The notes under the pieces: generated by a model
Seen by the model: the letters and a program-made list of their open reading frames with translations, nothing else
Database searches by the model: none
Told to the model about the DNA's origin: nothing
Shown: positions 46,949 through 56,298 of the stretch, in pieces
How positions within the stretch are numbered: position 1 is the first letter of the stretch
Layout of the letters: each line of letters opens with the position of its first letter
Assembly (NCBI RefSeq): GCF_040643435.1
Contig: NZ_JBEYUH010000007.1
Location: 186,001 to 250,000, forward strand
Source of the DNA: Rhodococcus sp040643435
Lineage (GTDB): Bacteria; Actinomycetota; Actinomycetes; Mycobacteriales; Mycobacteriaceae
Length of the DNA: 64,000 bases
Direction: 5' to 3'
Made by a program: the position numbers and the translations under genes

Positions 46949-47496
46949 CCGGCGAGCGGGTCCGCGCCTGCGCTACCGGTCTGGCCGGCCTGCTGACGGT
47001 GTCGGCTCTGCTCACCGGTTGCACGCGCAGCATCGAAGGGCAACCGGTGCCGGAGGGTGCGGGCGGCGGTGCCGGTGGTGGGGGTACCGAGTACACCCGG
47101 CTGCTGACCGAGTGCGATGCGGTCGCCGACGAGAAAATCGCCGAAGCAGTGGGTGCGGATTTCGTCTATCGCGGATTCTTCGGCGCGATCTGCCGGTGGG
47201 ACGGCGAAGGACCCACCGGAGTAGTGAAAATCACGTTCAACTGGTTCGAGACAGGTTCACTCGATCACGAACGGGCCGCCGGTGAGGGGCTCGGGTACGA
47301 GATCGAGGACACCACGATCGAAGGCCGGCGGGCTCTGCAGATGCGCCGACCGGGTGATCCCCTGTCGTGTGGGGTCAGTTCCGGCGCCTCGACGACAGGC
47401 ATCTTCGGTTGGTGGGTGCAATACACCTCCGGAGGAATGGACCCCTGCGAAGCTGCTGCTACGTTGGCTCGGCTCACCCTGAACCTCAGCAGTTGA
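46945..47496 (+). CDS. DUF3558 lipoprotein (second)
   Basis: 183 residues, the ATG overlapping the first lipoprotein stop (ATGA). Lipobox LTGC with cysteine at 26, then a Gly-rich linker and the DUF3558 domain (YTRLLTECDAVADEKIAEAVG, AICRWDGEGPTGVVKITFNWFETG). The two proteins share domain layout and spaced cysteines but are clearly diverged, so they look like a duplicated pair rather than a recent copy. No function is known. Confidence 0.82.
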   Translation: MTGERVRACATGLAGLLTVSALLTGCTRSIEGQPVPEGAGGGAGGGGTEYTRLLTECDAVADEKIAEAVGADFVYRGFFGAICRWDGEGPTGVVKITFNWFETGSLDHERAAGEGLGYEIEDTTIEGRRALQMRRPGDPLSCGVSSGASTTGIFGWWVQYTSGGMDPCEAAATLARLTLNLSS

Positions 47497-47535
47497 CGGT
47501 GTGGGCGGATCCTCGGAGAAGAGCGCCGCATCACT

Positions 47536-47565
47536 TTGACCTCATGCGCGCCCGACGGGTATCGT
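47536..47565 (+). promoter_or_regulatory. Str operon promoter
   Basis: TTGACC (47536-47541), 18 bases, TATCGT (47560-47565). It is about 250 bases before rpsL and gives a long 5' leader. Confidence 0.65.
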
Positions 47566-47693
47566 TGTGGGTCGTGTCCGGCATGCCCGGGCCGGTCTGT
47601 GTGCCTATGCGAGGTAGTGCCGTGCGCGCGGTCTGTAGAAATCTGCAGGTGCGAGCCCCCGGCTGCCTGTGTGGGGGTACGCGACACACCCGA

Positions 47694-47742
47694 CCTCGTG
47701 TGCACACGAGGGGCGAGTGAGGGGCAGCAGCTTTCTTGCCCC
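47694..47742 (+). ncRNA. Structured leader of rpsL
   Basis: The gene-free stretch 47497-47819 holds the promoter and two hairpins: the perfect palindrome CCTCGTGTGCACACGAGG (47694-47711), and GGGGCA (47721-47726)/TGCCCC (47737-47742) with a 10-base loop. This is possibly a ribosomal protein leader; it has no name I can assign. Confidence 0.4.
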
Positions 47743-47819
47743 AACCGATGGATCCCTAATTTCAGAACAGCCGAGGTTGCTCGTAGTGAGCAGCTTCAGA
47801 CAACGAAGAAAGCCGGTTA

Positions 47820-48194
47820 ATGCCAACCATCAATCAGCTGGTCCGCAAGGGCCGCCGCGACAAGGCCACCAAGGTCAAGAGCGCGGCGCTCAAGGGCAGC
47901 CCCCAGCGCCGCGGCGTGTGCACTCGCGTGTACACCACCACCCCGAAGAAGCCGAACTCGGCTCTGCGGAAGGTCGCCCGTGTGCGCCTGACCTCTCAGG
48001 TCGAGGTCACCGCCTACATCCCCGGTGAGGGCCACAACCTCCAGGAGCACTCGATGGTGCTCGTGCGTGGCGGTCGTGTGAAGGACCTCCCGGGTGTGCG
48101 CTACAAGATCATCCGCGGTTCGCTCGACACCCAGGGTGTCAAGAACCGCAAGCAGGCTCGCAGCCGCTACGGAGCGAAGAAGGAGAAGGGCTGA
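47820..48194 (+). CDS. rpsL: 30S ribosomal protein S12
   Basis: 124 residues. S12 sits at the decoding centre and is the streptomycin-resistance target. The streptomycin-sensitive residue K43 is present (TTPKKPNSALRK), as is the second site region GRVKDLPGVRYK. First gene of the str operon; its TGA overlaps the rpsG ATG by one base. A long structured leader precedes it. Confidence 0.98.
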   Translation: MPTINQLVRKGRRDKATKVKSAALKGSPQRRGVCTRVYTTTPKKPNSALRKVARVRLTSQVEVTAYIPGEGHNLQEHSMVLVRGGRVKDLPGVRYKIIRGSLDTQGVKNRKQARSRYGAKKEKG

Positions 48195-48664
48195 TGCCAC
48201 GTAAAGGTCCCGCTCCCAAGCGCCCGTTGATCGCCGATCCGGTCTACGGATCGCCGCTGGTCACCCAGCTGGTCAACAAGATCCTTCTGGACGGCAAGAA
48301 GTCCACCGCCGAGCGCATCGTCTACCAGGCGCTCGAGCAGGCACGCGAGAAGACCGGCACGGATCCGGTCGTCACCCTCAAGCGCGCGCTGGACAACGTC
48401 AAGCCCGCCCTCGAGGTTCGCAGCCGCCGCGTCGGTGGCGCCACCTACCAGGTGCCGGTCGAGGTTCGCCCCGGTCGTTCCACCACCCTCGCGCTGCGCT
48501 GGCTGGTGACCTTCGCGCGTCAGCGTCGCGAGAAGACCATGGTCGAGCGGCTCGCCAACGAGCTCCTCGACGCGAGCAACGGCCTCGGCGCATCCGTGAA
48601 GCGCCGCGAGGACACGCACAAGATGGCTGAAGCCAACAAGGCGTTCGCGCACTACCGCTGGTGA
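48194..48664 (+). CDS. rpsG: 30S ribosomal protein S7
   Basis: 156 residues. S7 organises the head of the small subunit and in E. coli represses the str operon. Typical sequence: MPRKGPAPKRPLIADPVYGSPLVTQLVNKILLDGKK and GGATYQVPVEVRPGRSTTLALRWLV. The start overlaps rpsL. A 13-bp hairpin lies between its stop and fusA. Confidence 0.98.
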   Translation: MPRKGPAPKRPLIADPVYGSPLVTQLVNKILLDGKKSTAERIVYQALEQAREKTGTDPVVTLKRALDNVKPALEVRSRRVGGATYQVPVEVRPGRSTTLALRWLVTFARQRREKTMVERLANELLDASNGLGASVKRREDTHKMAEANKAFAHYRW

Positions 48665-48670
48665 GTCGAC

Positions 48671-48710
48671 GCCGGCCGGGAGGCCTGTCATCACGGACCT
48701 CCCGGCCGGC
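48671..48710 (+). other. Strong hairpin between rpsG and fusA
   Basis: GCCGGCCGGGAGG (48671-48683) pairs with CCTCCCGGCCGGC (48698-48710) around a 14-base loop. No T-run follows. It lies inside the str operon, so it may partly terminate or mark processing, changing the ratio of ribosomal proteins to elongation factors. Confidence 0.65.
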
Positions 48711-48809
48711 TGCTCGCACAACTGTGTCGGTCCCGTAAAGGCCGGCTGACAACACAAGAACATGTGGTCCGCACCCAAGGACCGACACGAGCTACGAGCG
48801 GGGTTACCT

Positions 48810-50912
48810 GTGGCACAGGAAGTGCTGACCGACCTGAACAAGGTCCGCAATATCGGCATCATGGCGCACATCGATGCCGGCAAGACCACCACCACCGAGC
48901 GCATCCTCTTCTACACCGGTGTCAATTACAAGATCGGTGAGACCCACGACGGTGCCTCGACCACCGACTGGATGGAGCAGGAGAAGGAGCGGGGTATCAC
49001 CATCACCTCCGCTGCCGTGACCTGCTTCTGGAACAAGAACCAGATCAACATCATCGACACCCCCGGCCACGTCGACTTCACGGTCGAGGTCGAGCGGTCG
49101 CTGCGCGTCCTCGACGGCGCGGTCGCCGTGTTCGACGGCAAGGAGGGCGTCGAGCCCCAGTCCGAGCAGGTCTGGCGACAGGCTGCCAAGTACGACGTCC
49201 CGCGCATCTGCTTCGTCAACAAGATGGACAAGATGGGCGCGGACTTCTACTTCACCGTGCAGACGATCATCGACCGCCTCGGAGCGAAGCCGCTGGTTCT
49301 GCAGCTTCCCATCGGTGCCGAGGACAACTTCGACGGTGTCGTCGACCTCGTCGAGATGAAGGCCATCACCTGGCGCGGCGTCACCGAGATCGGTGCCGAG
49401 CCGACCATCGAGGAGATCCCGGCCGATCTCGCCGACAAGGCTGCCGAGTACCGCGAGAAGCTGCTCGAGACGGTCGCCGAGTCCGACGAAGAGCTCATGG
49501 AGAAGTACTTCGGCGGCGAAGAGCTCACCGTCGACGAGATCAAGGGCGCCATCCGCAAGCTGACGGTCGCCTCCGAGCTGTACCCGGTGCTCTGCGGCTC
49601 CGCGTTCAAGAACAAGGGCATCCAGCCCATGCTCGACGCGGTCATCGACTACCTGCCGAACCCGCTCGACATCGGCGACGTCATCGGCCACGCGGTCGGT
49701 AACGAAGAAGAGGAGATGCGTCGTAAGCCCTCGAAGGACGAGCCGTTCTCCGCGCTCGCCTTCAAGATCGCTGCGCACCCCTTCTTCGGCAAGCTGACCT
49801 TCGTCCGCGTGTACTCCGGCCGGATCGACTCGGGCACCCAGGTGCTCAACTCGACCAAGGGCAAGAAGGAACGCGTCGGCAAGCTGTTCCAGATGCATGC
49901 CAACAAGGAGAACCCGGTCGACGAGGCCGTGGCCGGCCACATCTACGCGATGATCGGCCTGAAGGACACCACGACCGGCGACACCCTGTGCGCGCAGGAC
50001 GCCCCGATCGTGCTCGAGTCCATGACCTTCCCGGACCCGGTCATCCAGGTCTCCATCGAGCCGAAGTCGAAGGCCGACCAGGAGAAGCTGTCGACGGCTA
50101 TCCAGAAGCTCGCCGAAGAGGACCCGACCTTCTCGGTCGAGCTCGACGACGAGACCGGCCAGACCGTCATCGGCGGTATGGGCGAGCTCCACCTCGACAT
50201 CCTCGTCGATCGCATGAAGCGCGAGTTCAAGGTCGAGGCCAACGTCGGCAAGCCGCAGGTCGCCTACCGCGAGACGATCACCAAGCCGGTCGAGAAGCTC
50301 GAGTTCACGCACAAGAAGCAGACCGGTGGATCCGGCCAGTTCGCGAAGGTCATCATCGGCCTCGAGCCCTTCGTGGGCGAGGACGGCGCGACCTACGAGT
50401 TCGAGAACAAGGTCACCGGCGGTCGCATCCCCCGCGAGTACATCCCCTCGGTGGACGCGGGTGCTCAGGACGCCATGCAGTACGGTGTGCTCGCCGGCTA
50501 CCCGCTGGTGAACCTGAAGGTCACCCTCATCGACGGTGCGTACCACGACGTCGACTCGTCCGAAATGGCGTTCAAGATCGCAGGCTCGCAGGCACTGAAG
50601 GAAGCGGCCCGCAAGGCTGCCCCGGTGATCCTCGAGCCTCTGATGGCGGTCGAGGTCACCACCCCCGAGGACTACATGGGTGAAGTGATCGGCGACCTGA
50701 ACTCCCGCCGTGGCCAGATCCAGGCCATGGAGGAACGCAGTGGTGCCCGTGTCGTGAAGGCGCTGGTTCCGCTCTCGGAGATGTTCGGTTACATCGGTGA
50801 TCTGCGGTCGAAGACCCAGGGCCGCGCGAACTTCTCCATGGTGTTCGATTCCTACGCAGAGGTTCCCTCGAACGTCTCGAAGGAAATCATCGCCAAGGCG
50901 ACCGGAGAGTAG
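48810..50912 (+). CDS. fusA: Elongation factor G
   Basis: 700 residues. GTPase that drives ribosomal translocation. The frame is open upstream, but the GTG at 48810 gives VAQEVLTDLNKVRNIGIMAHIDAGKTTTTERILFYTG with the P-loop AHIDAGKT. DTPGHVDFT and NKMDK are the other GTPase motifs, followed by the EF-G domains ending in AMEERSGARVVKALVPLSEMFGYIGDLRS. Length matches the 701-residue mycobacterial protein. Third gene of the str operon. Confidence 0.98.
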   Translation: MAQEVLTDLNKVRNIGIMAHIDAGKTTTTERILFYTGVNYKIGETHDGASTTDWMEQEKERGITITSAAVTCFWNKNQINIIDTPGHVDFTVEVERSLRVLDGAVAVFDGKEGVEPQSEQVWRQAAKYDVPRICFVNKMDKMGADFYFTVQTIIDRLGAKPLVLQLPIGAEDNFDGVVDLVEMKAITWRGVTEIGAEPTIEEIPADLADKAAEYREKLLETVAESDEELMEKYFGGEELTVDEIKGAIRKLTVASELYPVLCGSAFKNKGIQPMLDAVIDYLPNPLDIGDVIGHAVGNEEEEMRRKPSKDEPFSALAFKIAAHPFFGKLTFVRVYSGRIDSGTQVLNSTKGKKERVGKLFQMHANKENPVDEAVAGHIYAMIGLKDTTTGDTLCAQDAPIVLESMTFPDPVIQVSIEPKSKADQEKLSTAIQKLAEEDPTFSVELDDETGQTVIGGMGELHLDILVDRMKREFKVEANVGKPQVAYRETITKPVEKLEFTHKKQTGGSGQFAKVIIGLEPFVGEDGATYEFENKVTGGRIPREYIPSVDAGAQDAMQYGVLAGYPLVNLKVTLIDGAYHDVDSSEMAFKIAGSQALKEAARKAAPVILEPLMAVEVTTPEDYMGEVIGDLNSRRGQIQAMEERSGARVVKALVPLSEMFGYIGDLRSKTQGRANFSMVFDSYAEVPSNVSKEIIAKATGE

Positions 50913-51004
50913 CCTTCGGGTTATCCCTCGGTCACCTGCACGACCAAGTAATACAAACCGCACTGCTGCATACTGCAAGCAACAACAGTCCAGGAGGACA
51001 TCCA

Positions 51005-52195
<1,191 letters not shown>

Positions 52196-52234
52196 TCTGA
52201 CAGCTCACCGAAGCGGGTAGCGCCCGCTGACGCT

Positions 52235-52270
52235 CGAACGGCGTCCACCCTCCTGGGTGGGCGCCGTTCG
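52235..52270 (+). terminator. Terminator after tuf
   Basis: 16-bp stem (CGAACGGCGTCCACCC with GGGTGGGCGCCGTTCG, one T-G pair), TCCT tetraloop, 39 bases after the tuf stop; no clear T-run, but very stable. It also sits before the convergent TetR gene. Confidence 0.8.
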
Positions 52271-52308
52271 GCGTTTCGCGGTTGTGCCGCCCGCTCGGTC
52301 GTGGTGCT

Positions 52309-52941
52309 TCAGGCCGCCTCGATTGCGGCGAGCAGCATTCTGGAGGTCACCGCGACCATCCTGGCCCGATCCGACCGCCGGTGCCGTAGGAGGGCGATCC
52401 GCGAGCACAGGCTCGCCGTCGCGCCCATCACGATGAAGACCAGGTCGTCGAGTGCTGCGTCGTCGAGGTCCGGCCGTAACCGTGTGGGGATGATGCGTGC
52501 GAGCGGCCGCAGCGGTCCTTCGATCTCGGCCCACGCGAGTCCGAACTCGATTTCCTCGGAGGTGTACGACACCCGGAGAACGGGCGCGTGCTTCTCGAAG
52601 GCGGTGGTCAGGCTCTCCACCACCGTCACCATGGCGTCCTCCGGTTGCTGATCCATCGCGCGGCCGATCGCGGTGGACAGCGACGAGGTGATCGCATGGA
52701 CGGCGTTCATACGCAGTTCGTCGAGCACGGCATCGACGTCGGGGAAGTACCGGTAGACCGTCCCGATGCTCACGTGGGCGTGTGCGGCCAGCGCCGTCGT
52801 ACTGATCCGGGCAGCGGGACCACGCTCGAGCAACGCGTACGCGGAAGTGAGAATCAGTCGCCGAGTGTCGTGACTGCGCTGCTGGACGGGTCGTTTTCGG
52901 GGGCGCTTTCCAGCGCTTCTGCTGCCATGCGGGGAGCCCAT
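52309..52941 (-). CDS. TetR-family regulator
   Basis: 210 residues from the ATG at 52941; the frame is open further upstream to 53289 but that part is antisense to the next gene. After a basic start (KRPRKRPVQQ), the helix-turn-helix is RRLILTSAYALLERGPAARISTTALAAHAHVSIGTVYRYFPDVD. A TetR_C ligand domain follows. It is divergent from the MpaB-type oxygenase gene, with a 19-bp palindrome in between, so control of that gene and itself is likely. Confidence 0.87.
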   Translation of the reverse strand: MGSPHGSRSAGKRPRKRPVQQRSHDTRRLILTSAYALLERGPAARISTTALAAHAHVSIGTVYRYFPDVDAVLDELRMNAVHAITSSLSTAIGRAMDQQPEDAMVTVVESLTTAFEKHAPVLRVSYTSEEIEFGLAWAEIEGPLRPLARIIPTRLRPDLDDAALDDLVFIVMGATASLCSRIALLRHRRSDRARMVAVTSRMLLAAIEAA

Positions 52942-52948
52942 GAAAAGT

Positions 52949-52967
52949 GAATAGTAAGTGAGTATTC
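52949..52967. promoter_or_regulatory. Palindrome between TetR and MpaB-type genes
   Basis: GAATAGTAAGTGAGTATTC: 5-bp perfect outer arms GAATA/TATTC and several further symmetric positions. It lies seven bases from the TetR start codon. A likely TetR operator. Confidence 0.55.
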
Positions 52968-52986
52968 CTCGTGTTTCCATGGATGC

Positions 52987-54162
52987 ATGGATCGACGCAT
53001 CCCCCGTGATCTCGTCAACGCCGACCTTGCGATACGCCGGTACGCCGACCTCGGCGAGCGCTGGCTCGACGGCATGTGGCAGGCCGACCCACTGGCCGAC
53101 GCCGTGGTCGGCGACGACTTCGGTTCGACCTCCGCTACCGCCGCCGTCCGGATGGCTCTCGCCGACGGGATCGAGTCGGTGCCGAACGCACCGGAGTCGT
53201 TGCGCGCGCTGTTCGACTTCCTCGACGACGAGCCTTCCTGGGTCGACCACGCGCGTCTCGACAACGCGGCCGACGCGCTCGTGCGGCACACACCGATCCT
53301 CGGGATGGTGCTCGGTGCCGCGTCACTGCTGCGCGGCGCAGGCAACTTCATCGCCGGAAAGCCGCTTGCGCTCACCGGCCGGTATGTGGGGCAACCGGCG
53401 GTGCGTTCGGTCGAGGTGGGGGAGTGGCTGCGGCACGTTCTCACCCGGGGCGGAATGCGGCGTGACGGAGGCGGATTCGCTTTCACCGTGCGCGTGCGGC
53501 TCATCCACGCCCACGTGCGCAAGGGCATCGTCGCGAGCGGGATGTGGGACGAGGAGGCCTGGGGTGTCCCGATCCCGCAGTCGTACATGGCGCTCACGAT
53601 GGCCGAGTTCGGGCACATCGCCGTCGAGGCGATGCAGACGCTCGGCGTGCGCTTCACCGACCGCGAGCTCGACGACATCTACCACCTGTGGCGCTATGTC
53701 GGGCACGTGATCGGGATGCGCGAGGAGCTGGCACTGCGCACCGAGCGCGACCACATCGCGGTCGAGGAGCTGTACCGGCTCACGTCGCCGGGGCCGAGCG
53801 ACGAGGACCGGCAGTTCGTCACCGCGCTCACCGAGCAGTATCTCGTGCCGGAACTCGCGAACCTGCTGCCCGGGGGCGCACCGATACGCACGACGGTCGC
53901 GCGCACGCTCATGCACTCGCTGCAGCGGGTGTTCATCGGGGACGCGGACGCCGACGCTCTGCGCATCCCCGACAACCCCCTCAAGCACGTTCTCGGTCGC
54001 GTCGGCCCGCTGCTCGCCCTCGGCAACCGCATCCAGGAACGCCGCTATCCCGACCGTGAGCGCACCACGCTGCGGGCCTACAAGGTGCGCGACGTAGCGA
54101 TGGACCGGATGCGGGTGGACTATCGCGTCGAGCACGATCTGGTGGACGCGGCCAGGACGTAG
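52987..54162 (+). CDS. MpaB/Lcp-family (DUF2236) heme oxygenase-like protein
   Basis: 391 residues. DUF2236 family protein, related to the rubber oxygenase Lcp and to MpaB. The arginine-rich segment FTVRVRLIHAHVRKG (around residues 166-180) lies where Lcp has residues shaping its heme pocket. IYHLWRYVGHVIGMREEL is also conserved. No signal peptide is visible, so it is probably cytosolic. The start is an ATG at 52987; upstream ATGs overlap the TetR promoter region. Substrate unknown; it is probably induced by the TetR ligand. Confidence 0.82.
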   Translation: MDRRIPRDLVNADLAIRRYADLGERWLDGMWQADPLADAVVGDDFGSTSATAAVRMALADGIESVPNAPESLRALFDFLDDEPSWVDHARLDNAADALVRHTPILGMVLGAASLLRGAGNFIAGKPLALTGRYVGQPAVRSVEVGEWLRHVLTRGGMRRDGGGFAFTVRVRLIHAHVRKGIVASGMWDEEAWGVPIPQSYMALTMAEFGHIAVEAMQTLGVRFTDRELDDIYHLWRYVGHVIGMREELALRTERDHIAVEELYRLTSPGPSDEDRQFVTALTEQYLVPELANLLPGGAPIRTTVARTLMHSLQRVFIGDADADALRIPDNPLKHVLGRVGPLLALGNRIQERRYPDRERTTLRAYKVRDVAMDRMRVDYRVEHDLVDAART

Positions 54163-54214
54163 ACGCGCAGCAGGCTGCGGGGGCCGGAATGTGATCATGC
54201 GGCACCCACGGTTC

Positions 54215-54778
54215 TCAGCGGACGTCCACCGCCGGGTCGAGGTGCAACAGGACCTGGGTCGCCACATGGGCTCCACCGAGTGCTCGCGCGACCCGCTGGG
54301 CCGCATCCTCGGCCGCCTGCGTCAGTTCGGTGACGTCGACGGTCGGCTCGGCGTTGAGCACCACCGAGAGCGTCGGCAGGTGTCTTTCGACGACGGCCCG
54401 CCCACGTGCGGACCGCACGCCCGGCAGGGCGGACAGCTCGGCGGCGACACCGTCGGCGACCGGGCCGAGCTCGACACCGAGGGTGGCATCGGTGACCTGG
54501 TCGTAGAGCTGCACGGTAGAGGTGCGCCGCCGCGAGAGGTTGACCGCGAGCAGCGCGATGCCGAGCACGAGACCACCGGCGAGGACCGACCACAGGGCAG
54601 GCGTCCACCACGACTGATCCGGGACGTCGGTCACCCGGGGGCGGTCGAGACGGGAGAGTTGCTCGCGCGCGAAGGGAACCCGCCACACCCACGCGAGCGC
54701 GAACGCGCCCACCCCGGCGAGGACCAGGCCGGCCGCGAGGGTGACGAGCCGGTTCGCAAGCACGGTACGGAGTTTCAC
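54215..54778 (-). CDS. amaP: Asp23-anchoring membrane protein AmaP
   Basis: 187 residues from a GTG at 54778. Two membrane helices at the N-terminal end (LVTLAAGLVLAGVGAFALAWVW and ALWSVLAGGLVLGIALLAV), then a cytoplasmic domain (RRTSTVQLYDQVTDATLGVELGPVADGVAAELSALPGV). This matches AmaP, which anchors Asp23-type proteins at the membrane. It is the last gene of a five-gene cluster on the minus strand, overlapping the gene before by four bases. Confidence 0.7.
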   Translation of the reverse strand: MKLRTVLANRLVTLAAGLVLAGVGAFALAWVWRVPFAREQLSRLDRPRVTDVPDQSWWTPALWSVLAGGLVLGIALLAVNLSRRRTSTVQLYDQVTDATLGVELGPVADGVAAELSALPGVRSARGRAVVERHLPTLSVVLNAEPTVDVTELTQAAEDAAQRVARALGGAHVATQVLLHLDPAVDVR

Positions 54779-55803
54779 CGCGCCACCTCCACGACGAGTT
54801 CGACAGGATCGGCGAGCGCCGCGAGATTCGGGGCGACCGCCCCGCGCACGGAGGCGGTGATCTCGGCGACGGGAGTCTCGTCCTCGACCGAGATCCGCAC
54901 CACGGCGCGCCGCCGGTCGACGACTGTGCGGGCCGTACGTACACCGGTCAGCGCGGAGGCGTGGGCGCTGCACATGCGTGCCACGTCGGTGCGCCGCATC
55001 CACACCGTGGGCGCCGGACCGGCGACCTGCAGCGGTACGTGCGTGCGGCGACGCGGTTTGAGGGCGACGGCTATCAGGACGAGCCCGAGGACGAGACAGG
55101 CTGCGGCGACGGGTGCGAGCCAGGTGTGCCAGTGCAGGCGCCCGAACCATTCGAAGGAGTTGCGCAGCCACGGAGCACCGTCGTACGTGCCGTTGACGAT
55201 CAGCAGTTCGCGGGCGGCGGTGAACGCCAGCACGAGCGCTGCGATCGCGACGAGCGCCGCGGCGGGTGCCGCAGCGGGCGACGCCAGCGGAGGCAGGGGA
55301 GCCACCGTGGGAAGGTCCGGGTGCGGAGCGGTCCGCGCCGCGACGATGTCCGATTCGAGGTACTCCACAGGCGGCTGCGCTTCATCGGTCTCGCCGTCTT
55401 CGACGAGCGCGGTGGCGACGATGAGCACGTTGAGTTCACTGACGCGCAGACCCGTCAGCTCGTGCAGTTGCCGTTCGACGGCATCGTGAACCCGGCGGGT
55501 GAGCATCGCTGCGTCGTAAGGCCATTCGGCCGCGATGTAGAGATTCACCGCTACGGCCCTCGCGCCGGTGGAGATGTCTGCGCGAGGCAGATCCCTGCCG
55601 GTGAGGCGGAGAATGCCGCCTCCACTGTGGCGCACCACCCCGGGAACGCCGAGTGCGGCGGCCGCGGCGATCCGTTCGACGGCACGGTCCTTGACGACGA
55701 GGCTGCCGCGCTCGCCCGGGGCCTGTGCCGCCTGTCCGGAGGCCACATCCGCGGGGACGACGTTCTCGGGCGCGGCGTTCTCGGGTAGCGCGGGGTCAGC
55801 CAC
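54775..55803 (-). CDS. DUF6286/Asp23-like membrane protein
   Basis: 342 residues from a GTG at 55803. The N-terminal 130 residues carry an Asp23/Gls24-like domain (RGSLVVKDRAVERIAAAAALGVPGV ... LTGLRVSELNVLIV). A Pro-rich linker is followed by two membrane helices (AAALVAIAALVLAFTAARELL and AACLVLGLVLIAVALKPRR) and a C-terminal DUF6286-like domain. The combined architecture suggests a membrane-bound Asp23 relative. It overlaps the DUF2273 gene by eight bases. Confidence 0.72.
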   Translation of the reverse strand: MADPALPENAAPENVVPADVASGQAAQAPGERGSLVVKDRAVERIAAAAALGVPGVVRHSGGGILRLTGRDLPRADISTGARAVAVNLYIAAEWPYDAAMLTRRVHDAVERQLHELTGLRVSELNVLIVATALVEDGETDEAQPPVEYLESDIVAARTAPHPDLPTVAPLPPLASPAAAPAAALVAIAALVLAFTAARELLIVNGTYDGAPWLRNSFEWFGRLHWHTWLAPVAAACLVLGLVLIAVALKPRRRTHVPLQVAGPAPTVWMRRTDVARMCSAHASALTGVRTARTVVDRRRAVVRISVEDETPVAEITASVRGAVAPNLAALADPVELVVEVAR

Positions 55804-55990
55804 GGCCGCGGCTCCTGAGCAGGGCGCCGAGATCGAGGTGGCCGTCGCGGTGGGCGCCGACCGCGGCTCCGAGAGCGCCGAGCAGCACGCCGAACAACAG
55901 GCCGCTGAATCCACCGATGATCCCGGCAAGTGCGAGCAACAGTCCCGCGAGAAGCCCGACGGCGGTGTTGCTGACGGGTATGTGGTTCAC
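55796..55990 (-). CDS. DUF2273 small membrane protein
   Basis: 64 residues. Two close membrane helices (TAVGLLAGLLLALAGIIGGFSGLLFGVLLGALGAAVG) followed by a short charged tail with arginines. This is the DUF2273 type that accompanies AmaP and Asp23 in Gram-positive bacteria. GTG start overlaps the preceding Asp23 gene (GTGA) and its stop overlaps the next gene. Confidence 0.75.
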   Translation of the reverse strand: MNHIPVSNTAVGLLAGLLLALAGIIGGFSGLLFGVLLGALGAAVGAHRDGHLDLGALLRSRGRG

Positions 55991-56298
55991 GATTGCGCTC
56001 CTTCTCGTTCACCGGCGTCGACGTCTTCGATCGTCACCTGGACGGGCACATCCACCAACGGTGCCACCCGGACGCGGACGGCGTCGGCGACGGCCGGGAG
56101 ATCCGCGGGGATCCGCACGACGATGTGCACCGCGCAGATCTGATCGGTCAGCCGCACTCCTTCGACGCGTCGCCCCGGCAGATAGGTCGCGACTTCCCCG
56201 AAAGCGCCGTGGTGCAGACCAACGACGCCGGGAACGGCCAGCGCTGCTTCCGCGATCAGGTCGGCCGTGTCCGCCGGGGCCGCGGCTGGGGGAGTCAC
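55987..56298 (-). CDS. Small Asp23/Gls24 family protein
   Basis: 103 residues from a GTG. A single Asp23/Gls24 domain: LIAEAALAVPGVVGLHHGAFGEVATYLPGRRVEGVRLTDQICAVHIVVRIPADLPAVADAVRVRVAPLVD. It lacks membrane helices and overlaps both neighbours by four bases. It differs from the longer Asp23 protein upstream, so the cluster encodes several related but distinct copies. Confidence 0.75.
   Translation of the reverse strand: MTPPAAAPADTADLIAEAALAVPGVVGLHHGAFGEVATYLPGRRVEGVRLTDQICAVHIVVRIPADLPAVADAVRVRVAPLVDVPVQVTIEDVDAGEREGAQS

Noticed and set aside
47940..47960. Possible streptomycin-resistance change in S12
   Set aside because: Lysine 43 is present, so the site is wild type.
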